A DNA stretch of 30,524 nt from IDS-8 sp964491485 (GTDB taxonomy: Bacteria; Pseudomonadota; Gammaproteobacteria; Steroidobacterales; Woeseiaceae): the NCBI GenBank assembly GCA_964491485.1, contig CAZBGV010000032.1, positions 1-30,524 on the forward strand, in the 5' to 3' direction. This document shows, in pieces, positions 29,762 through 30,524 of this stretch. Made by a program: the position numbers and the translations under genes. The stretch's first letter is position 1, and each line of letters opens with the position of its first letter. The notes beneath the pieces are model-generated. The model was given only the letters and a program-made list of their open reading frames with translations. It did no database searches and had not been told where the DNA came from.

Positions 29762-30524
29762 GTGAAGCTCAAGATCACCGCCAAGCTGTTCCTCGCGCTG
29801 CTTCTCGTCGGCGTGCTGTGCGCGGTGGCCATGGGCGCGGCGACGCTCTACAGCTTCAACCGCGGCTTCCTCGGTTACCTCAACACGCTCGGCGTCGAGC
29901 GCCTGGAGGAGCTGGTGCCGGCGGCCGCGTCCGCCTACGCCGAGCACGGCGGCTGGGAGTTCCTCGAGGACGACCGGCGCGCCTGGATCCGGCTCCTGTT
30001 CGCCCGCCGCAACGCCGATGACGAGCCGCGCTCCGGCGAGCACGGCGAGCGGGTGTTCAGCGTTTCGGACCTCACCGGCGTCTCGCTGCGGATCGGGCTG
30101 CTCGACGCGAGCCGCCGGCACGTCGCGGGCAACCGCGAGGCATCCGCGAGTGGGATCACGCGCCCGGTCATCGTCAACGGCGAGACCGTCGGGTGGCTGG
30201 CGTTGATTCCCTTCCAGCGGGTGGCCGGCGCGGCGCACGTGCAATTCCAGCAGCGGCAGTCGATGGCGACGTGGGCCATCGCCGGCCTCACGGTGCTGCT
30301 CGCGGCTTGTGTCGCGCTGCTGCTCGCGCGCACCCTGCTCGCGCCGATCCACTCCATCGCGCTCGCGACGCATCGCATCGCCGGCGGCGACTACGCGCAC
30401 CGCGTGCGCGCGACGTCCGGCGACGAGATCGGCAAGCTCGCCGGCGACTTCAACCGGCTCGCACTGACACTGCAGAAGAACGAGCAGATGCGGCGCGCGT
30501 TCATGGCCGACGTGTCGCACGAGC
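29762..30524 (+). CDS. Sensor histidine kinase (BaeS-like), N-terminal part
   Basis: The gene runs off the window end; 254 residues are visible. Membrane helix 1 is at about 9-30 (LFLALLLVGVLCAVAMGAATLY) and a periplasmic sensor region of about 140 residues follows. Helix 2 is at about 169-190 (TWAIAGLTVLLAACVALLLA) and a HAMP domain follows (LLAPIHSIALATHRIAGGDYAHRV, DEIGKLAGDFNRLA). The beginning of HisKA, MRRAFMADVSHE, shows the phospho-accepting histidine. The architecture and the KLKITAKLFLALLLVG opening resemble BaeS/CpxA-like envelope-stress sensors, which commonly control efflux pumps. The start is GTG 29762 with only a weak upstream ribosome binding site. It is divergent from macA-macB, so it may regulate the pump through a response regulator expected just beyond the window. 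Confidence 0.9.
   Translation, partial: MKLKITAKLFLALLLVGVLCAVAMGAATLYSFNRGFLGYLNTLGVERLEELVPAAASAYAEHGGWEFLEDDRRAWIRLLFARRNADDEPRSGEHGERVFSVSDLTGVSLRIGLLDASRRHVAGNREASASGITRPVIVNGETVGWLALIPFQRVAGAAHVQFQQRQSMATWAIAGLTVLLAACVALLLARTLLAPIHSIALATHRIAGGDYAHRVRATSGDEIGKLAGDFNRLALTLQKNEQMRRAFMADVSHE

Overview
The window is a 30.5 kb piece of a very GC-rich chromosome, most likely from a gammaproteobacterium of the Xanthomonadales/Nevskiales/Steroidobacterales type. This placement is inferred from the gene families (Lon, ModABC, a TonB-dependent receptor beside a TPR-sulfotransferase, LdtD/MepK, MacAB) and from a dispersed GTAGGAGC-headed palindromic repeat; no rRNA or tRNA is present to confirm it. 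A 100-base run of N at 24725-24824 marks a scaffold gap in a draft assembly. No phage, integrase, IS transposase or CRISPR array was seen.

Layout. (1) 1-488: the 3' end of lon. (2) 536-2204, minus strand: a HipA-type kinase toxin gene followed by an XRE antitoxin gene, with a readable promoter and two CACTATAGTG operators. (3) 2246-3353: decayed accessory DNA, with a DUF222/HNH endonuclease pseudogene and one doubtful small ORF. (4) 3354-11234: a divergent block with a redox flavour. On the minus strand lie a cysteine synthase-glutaredoxin fusion and an AhpD/CMD-like protein; on the plus strand lie a large SARP/BTAD-ATPase-TPR regulator, an OsmC-like protein, an FAD/NAD(P) oxidoreductase and a DUF4242-like protein. 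(5) 11290-14039: modABC for molybdate uptake, interrupted between modA and modB by a 165-bp MITE-like palindrome. (6) 14078-18483, minus strand: a TPR-sulfotransferase and a TonB-dependent receptor. (7) 18741-22373: a 1210-residue secreted or surface Calx-beta/TSP3 protein with a C-terminal sorting-type tail. (8) 22319-24531: head-to-head peptidoglycan genes mepK and ldtD. (9) 24532-24909: a tandem array of about 145-bp units that contains the gap. (10) 24910-29534, minus strand: a MacA-MacB-outer membrane factor efflux operon. (11) 29762 to the end: a divergent sensor histidine kinase, cut by the window end.

Themes. At least seven close copies of a 25-26 bp palindromic element sit at gene borders. 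In one reading frame the element reads TAG-GAG-CCC-GCC-ATG, so it can supply a stop codon, a Shine-Dalgarno sequence and a start codon together. ldtD ends on its TAG and the TPR-sulfotransferase starts on its ATG. The divergent redox block is the best candidate for an uncharacterised functional system: its fused and paired thiol-redox enzymes flank one large regulator, and the shared upstream region holds a heptamer direct repeat.
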